Origin: Thiomicrorhabdus sp965603495
GTDB lineage: Bacteria; Pseudomonadota; Gammaproteobacteria; Thiomicrospirales; Thiomicrospiraceae
Length of the DNA: 64,000 nucleotides
Assembly (NCBI GenBank): GCA_965603495.1
Contig: CBFDDF010000010.1
Location: 1-64,000 of the forward strand
Reading direction: 5' to 3'
Shown piece by piece: positions 60,403 through 64,000 of the stretch. Numbering within the stretch: position 1 is the stretch's first letter; every line of letters begins with the position of its first letter. The notes under the pieces were generated by a model. It saw only the letters and a program-made list of their open reading frames with translations, was not told the origin of the DNA and did not search any database. A program made the translations under genes and the position numbers.

Positions 60403-63400
60403 ATGACTCAATTTGTTCATCTTCACGTCCATTCAGAATATTCAGTTGTCGACAGTACCTTAGGCATTAAGCCATTAATGGCATTGGTGCAAGGCTGTGA
60501 GCAGCCAGCGATGGCATTGACGGATCAGAACAACCTCTTTGCTTTGGTTAAATTCTATAAGGCAGCAATGAACGCGGGCATAAAGCCGATCATCGGTTCG
60601 GAAGTCTTTATTGAAGATGAAAGTGGTGAAGTTTTTAAGGTGGTTTTACTGGTTCAGAATGAAGCAGGCTATTTGAATCTATCACACCTGATTTCGCAGA
60701 GTTATTTAAAGAATCAAAAGCTTTATCAAAATAATATGCTCGGCTTGATAAAGCGCCAGTGGTTAGAAGAGTTTAATGAAGGCTTGATTGTTCTTTCAGG
60801 CGGGCGTTTAGGCGATATTGGCGTCGCTTTATTGGCTGAAAAGCCGAACTTAGTCGCCAGTCGTATCAAGTGGTGGCAAGCACACTTCCCTAATCGTTTT
60901 TACCTGGAATTGATTCGCACAGGCCGTCCACAGGAAGAGGCCTATTTGGCGTTAGCGATTGATGTCGCACTGCGTTATGACTTGCCAGTGGTCGCCACCA
61001 ATGATGTGCGGTTTGCCAAACCCGAAGATTTTGAAGCCCACGAAGTCCGTACCTGTATCGGTGCCGGTTATATTCTGGATGATCAAAATCGTCCTAAGCT
61101 CTATTCTGAAGAGCAGTATTTTAGAAGTACCGATGAGATGGTTGAGCTGTTTGCTGATATTCCAGAAGCCATCGCCAATACCGTTGAAATTGCCAAGCGT
61201 TGTAGTTTGAAACTAACTTTAGATGAGTATTTCTTACCTGACTTTCCCGTGCCGGAAGGTATGACGATGGATGAGTTCTTTATTGCCGAGAGCCATAAAG
61301 GGTTAGAGGAGCGTTTAGCGTTTTTGTTTGGTCACTTGGATGCAGAGGCCTATGAAGCCAAACGTATTGAATATTACGACCGCATCAAGTTCGAGTTGGA
61401 CGTTATCCTTGAAATGGGCTTTCCTGGCTATTTTTTAATCGTTGCGGACTTCATTCAATGGGGTAAAAACCAACAGATTCCAGTGGGTCCTGGCCGTGGT
61501 TCGGGGGCGGGGTCTTTGGTCGCTTACTCCTTAAAGATTACCGATTTAGACCCGATTGAATACGACTTGCTCTTTGAGCGTTTCTTGAACCCAGAGCGTG
61601 TTTCCATGCCCGATTTCGATATCGATTTCTGTATGGATCGCCGTGATGAAGTTATTGATTATGTGGCGCAGCATTATGGTCGAGACCATGTGTCACAGAT
61701 TGTGACCTTCGGTACCATGGCGGCTAAGGCGGTGGTGCGTGATGTCGGGCGCGTGTTGGGCTTGGGTTATGGGGTAGTCGATGGTATTGCTAAACTGATT
61801 CCGAATGAATTAGGGATTAAGCTTGCCGGTGCTTTAGAACAAGAAGAAGAGTTACAAAATAAATATGATAATGATGATGATGCACGTCAGTTACTCGAAT
61901 TTGCCTTAAAGCTAGAGGGTACCGTGCGTAATACCGGTAAACATGCTGGTGGGGTGGTCATTGGACCTAAGCCTTTAGATAATTTCTGTCCGGTATTGTG
62001 TGATCCGGATGGCTCTAGTGTGGTGACGCAACTAGATAAGAACGATGTCGAAACAGCCGGTCTGGTTAAATTCGATTTCTTGGGGTTAAGAACCCTAACC
62101 ATCATTGATTGGGCATTACAGTCGATTAACGTCAATAAAAAAGTCGGTGATGCAGGTTTTGTCGATATTGCGCGTATCCCTTTAGCAGATCAGCCAACCA
62201 TTGAAATGATTAAAACCGGTAAAACCACCGGGGTTTTCCAGTTGGAATCCAGTGGTATGCAGAGTTTGATTGTGCGCCTGAAGCCCGATTGCTTTGAAGA
62301 TATCATTGCATTGGTTGCCTTGTTTCGTCCTGGGCCGCTGGAATCCGGGATGGTTGATAATTTTATCGCTCGTAAGCATGGTAAAGAGAAGGTCTCCTAT
62401 CCGGACGCACAATACCAACATGAAAGCCTTAAGGACACTCTAGAGCCTACCTACGGGGTTATTCTTTATCAAGAGCAGGTTATGCAGATTGCTCAGATAC
62501 TGGCGGGTTACTCATTAGGTCAAGCGGATATGCTCCGTCGAGCCATGGGTAAAAAGAAGCCCGAAGAAATGGCTAAGGAGCGTTCTGGTTTTGAGGCGGG
62601 TGCTATTGCAAATGGTGTTGATGGCCAACTGGCGATGAAAATCTTCGATTTGGTTGAGAAGTTTGCAGGTTATGGTTTTAACAAATCCCATTCGGCCGCT
62701 TATGCATTAGTTTCTTATCAGTCAGCCTGGTTAAAAACCCATTATCCGGCTGAATTTATGGCGGCACAGATTTCATCGGATATGGATAATACTGAGAAAG
62801 TCGTTCACATGGTGAACGAGTGTTATTCAATGGGTTTAACGGTGCTTCAACCAAATATAAATACTGGTCAGGTACACTTTAAACCTTACGCTGAGAGAAC
62901 GGTTAATTATGGTTTGGGTGGCATTAAAGGCGCAGGTGAAGCAGCTTTGGAAGGCATGATTATCGAGCGTAATGCCAATGGAGATTTCCAAGATTTATTC
63001 GATTTCTGTTTGCGTGTTGGTAAAAAGGTCAATCGTCGTGTATTAGAAGCGTTAGTTCGAGCGGGTGCTTTCGATAGTCTGCACAATAATCGTCAGTCGG
63101 TATTGGAGAGTATTCCAATGGCGCTCAAACAGGCAGAACAGCAACTTAAAAATGACGAGTTTGGGCAAAATGACCTGTTTGGTGAAGTGTTATCGGTTGA
63201 AGAGAGCGGTGATTCACAACTGCTAAATGTGCCAGAGATGTCCGAAAAACTGCGTTTGAAAGGTGAGAAAGATACGCTGGGTCTTTATATGACCGGTCAT
63301 CCAATTGATATGTATCAAAAAGAGCTGTCGACTCTCGTTAACGGAAAGTTGTCTAGCTTACGCCCAGAAAAATGGAAGAAAGTCTGGGTAGCGGGTTTAG

Positions 63401-63879
63401 TCATGGAGTTGCGTAATAAAACCACACGTAATGGTCAGCGAATGGGCTTCGCGGCTTTGGATGATAAAACAGCACGTCTTGAAGTCGTGATGCGCCCAGC
63501 TGTTTATGAAGCGATTAAAGACACCGTTAAAGTAGACACCGTAGTCTTAGCCTATGGTGAAATTGCAGAGGACACCTTTAATGGGGGTATCAAGCTGGAT
63601 GCAGAGCAGATTGTCACTTTGGCGGAGGCTCGTGTGGAAAAGGCCAGAGCGATTAAGTTATCGGTCAATCAGCCGACAGTGCAATCGAATAAAATCAATG
63701 AATTAAAGATCTTATTAGGGGCTTATAGCGGCGAGGTCGGTTTGCCAGTGGTGATTGATTACACCAATCAAATCGCCAACGTACAGATGAAGAGTAATGA
63801 CGGTATTTTATATCTGCCTGAAGACGATTTGTTAGAAGCGCTTACGGCACAAGGTTGGCAACCAGAAGTGGTTTTATAG
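60403..63879 (+). CDS. dnaE: DNA polymerase III alpha subunit DnaE
   Basis: 1158 residues, close to the E. coli length. N-terminal PHP domain (HLHVHSEYSVVDS), polymerase core with the catalytic acid motif PDFDIDFCMDRRDEVIDYV near 400, helix-hairpin-helix region, OB domain (WVAGLVMELRNKTTRNGQRM) and C-terminal tau-binding part. It is the replicative polymerase subunit. The gene is complete and probably monocistronic, given the palindrome that follows. Confidence 0.97.
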   Translation: MTQFVHLHVHSEYSVVDSTLGIKPLMALVQGCEQPAMALTDQNNLFALVKFYKAAMNAGIKPIIGSEVFIEDESGEVFKVVLLVQNEAGYLNLSHLISQSYLKNQKLYQNNMLGLIKRQWLEEFNEGLIVLSGGRLGDIGVALLAEKPNLVASRIKWWQAHFPNRFYLELIRTGRPQEEAYLALAIDVALRYDLPVVATNDVRFAKPEDFEAHEVRTCIGAGYILDDQNRPKLYSEEQYFRSTDEMVELFADIPEAIANTVEIAKRCSLKLTLDEYFLPDFPVPEGMTMDEFFIAESHKGLEERLAFLFGHLDAEAYEAKRIEYYDRIKFELDVILEMGFPGYFLIVADFIQWGKNQQIPVGPGRGSGAGSLVAYSLKITDLDPIEYDLLFERFLNPERVSMPDFDIDFCMDRRDEVIDYVAQHYGRDHVSQIVTFGTMAAKAVVRDVGRVLGLGYGVVDGIAKLIPNELGIKLAGALEQEEELQNKYDNDDDARQLLEFALKLEGTVRNTGKHAGGVVIGPKPLDNFCPVLCDPDGSSVVTQLDKNDVETAGLVKFDFLGLRTLTIIDWALQSINVNKKVGDAGFVDIARIPLADQPTIEMIKTGKTTGVFQLESSGMQSLIVRLKPDCFEDIIALVALFRPGPLESGMVDNFIARKHGKEKVSYPDAQYQHESLKDTLEPTYGVILYQEQVMQIAQILAGYSLGQADMLRRAMGKKKPEEMAKERSGFEAGAIANGVDGQLAMKIFDLVEKFAGYGFNKSHSAAYALVSYQSAWLKTHYPAEFMAAQISSDMDNTEKVVHMVNECYSMGLTVLQPNINTGQVHFKPYAERTVNYGLGGIKGAGEAALEGMIIERNANGDFQDLFDFCLRVGKKVNRRVLEALVRAGAFDSLHNNRQSVLESIPMALKQAEQQLKNDEFGQNDLFGEVLSVEESGDSQLLNVPEMSEKLRLKGEKDTLGLYMTGHPIDMYQKELSTLVNGKLSSLRPEKWKKVWVAGLVMELRNKTTRNGQRMGFAALDDKTARLEVVMRPAVYEAIKDTVKVDTVVLAYGEIAEDTFNGGIKLDAEQIVTLAEARVEKARAIKLSVNQPTVQSNKINELKILLGAYSGEVGLPVVIDYTNQIANVQMKSNDGILYLPEDDLLEALTAQGWQPEVVL

Positions 63880-63896
63880 ACAGTGATTTATGGCAT

Positions 63897-63930
63897 TTTC
63901 AAAAGTGACCAGGCCTGGTCACTTTTGAAA
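63897..63930. terminator. 34-bp perfect palindrome with ACCAGGCCTGGT centre after dnaE
   Basis: TTTCAAAAGTGACCAGG pairs with CCTGGTCACTTTTGAAA around 63913/63914; core at 63908-63919. It lies 17 bases after the dnaE stop and before a likely convergent gene end. It should act as a bidirectional terminator-like hairpin, although the T-tract (TTTTT at ~63943) is displaced. The arms differ from those of the other hairpins; only the core is shared. Confidence 0.8.
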
Positions 63931-63959
63931 TGCGTGGCTGTCTTTTTAATTAAATAACA

Positions 63960-64000
63960 CTATTCAAAAGCGGCTTTAAAGCCATCCCATTCATTCAAAA
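63960..64000 (-). CDS. C-terminal end of an unidentified protein (cut by the window edge)
   Basis: On the minus strand a frame enters the window and ends NEWDGFKAAFE at TAG (63960-63962). The wording looks like coding sequence and would make this gene convergent with dnaE. Too short to identify. Confidence 0.35.
   Translation of the reverse strand, partial: LNEWDGFKAAFE

Noticed and set aside
1..64000. tRNA, rRNA, tmRNA and riboswitch candidates
   Set aside because: No cloverleaf with a TTCGA-type arm, rRNA stretch or known riboswitch core was recognised by eye; a covariance-model scan could still find small ones.

Overview
The window is a chromosomal segment of a gammaproteobacterium. Gene content and protein style (sdhCDAB-sdhE, clpS-clpA-infA-aat, a dnaE of 1158 codons, fdxA, Aer-like chemoreceptor, complete C-P lyase operon, PEP-CTERM protein, LapA-type retention module) suggest a marine sulfur-oxidiser-like lineage such as Thiomicrorhabdus/Hydrogenovibrio, but that placement is inference from recognition only. 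No rRNA, tRNA or CRISPR array was seen.

Layout. 1-2.9 kb: a truncated CDS end, a ribosome hibernation factor fused to a cold-shock-like domain, then a scarred region with two 3'-end gene fragments (a helical phasin-like protein and greB), a ceramidase-like membrane protein with an integron attC-like site at its end, and interspersed repeats. 2.9-14.8 kb: one long minus-strand phosphonate operon, phnF-D-C-E-G-H-I-J-K-L-M-N-P plus an EamA transporter, with tight overlaps and a hairpin pair between phnD and phnC. 15-18.5 kb: an Aer-like PAS chemoreceptor and a DnaJ-related protein. 18.4-26.9 kb: an accessory zone full of repeats, holding a PtsI-like PEP enzyme bracketed by a direct duplication of the dnaJ-related 3' end, a CaCA exchanger, two integron-cassette-like genes (one with a clear attC), a two-gene ATPase/DUF4435 system that looks like the PARIS anti-phage system, and a cytosine-deaminase-like protein.

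27-46.4 kb: mostly housekeeping or envelope genes (PQQ-type sugar dehydrogenase, RhlE-like helicase, Hsp20, ferredoxin, COG2509 flavoprotein, a CsgG/LPP20 lipoprotein group, RluA, a TIGR03790 protein, RNase HI, an ABC/MFP efflux operon). It also holds an orphan CARF-nuclease of the DUF1887 (Card1/Can2) type with no CRISPR locus beside it. 46.6-51 kb: a PEP-CTERM protein and a miniature LapA-like adhesin (retention module with a TAAG cleavage site plus a type I secretion end, almost nothing between), set in long non-coding DNA. Three copies of one 16-bp palindromic motif lie upstream of these genes and between a PhnA-like and a DnaJ-like gene. 51-64 kb: CbpA-like co-chaperone, clpS-clpA, infA, sdhCDAB-sdhE, aat and dnaE.

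The most distinctive feature of the DNA itself is a 12-bp palindrome, ACCAGGCCTGGT, with 19 exact copies counted by eye in 64 kb. Many sit at the centre of a strong terminator-shaped hairpin that is itself the end of a larger composite repeat; three lie inside or at the end of genes. With the separate GGGGTCAGAGTAAAATTA-type remnants and the AAAAGGG/CCCTTTT palindromes, the accessory zone appears to be built from small non-autonomous repeats that carry or flank gene fragments and cassettes. No transposase or integrase is present in the window.
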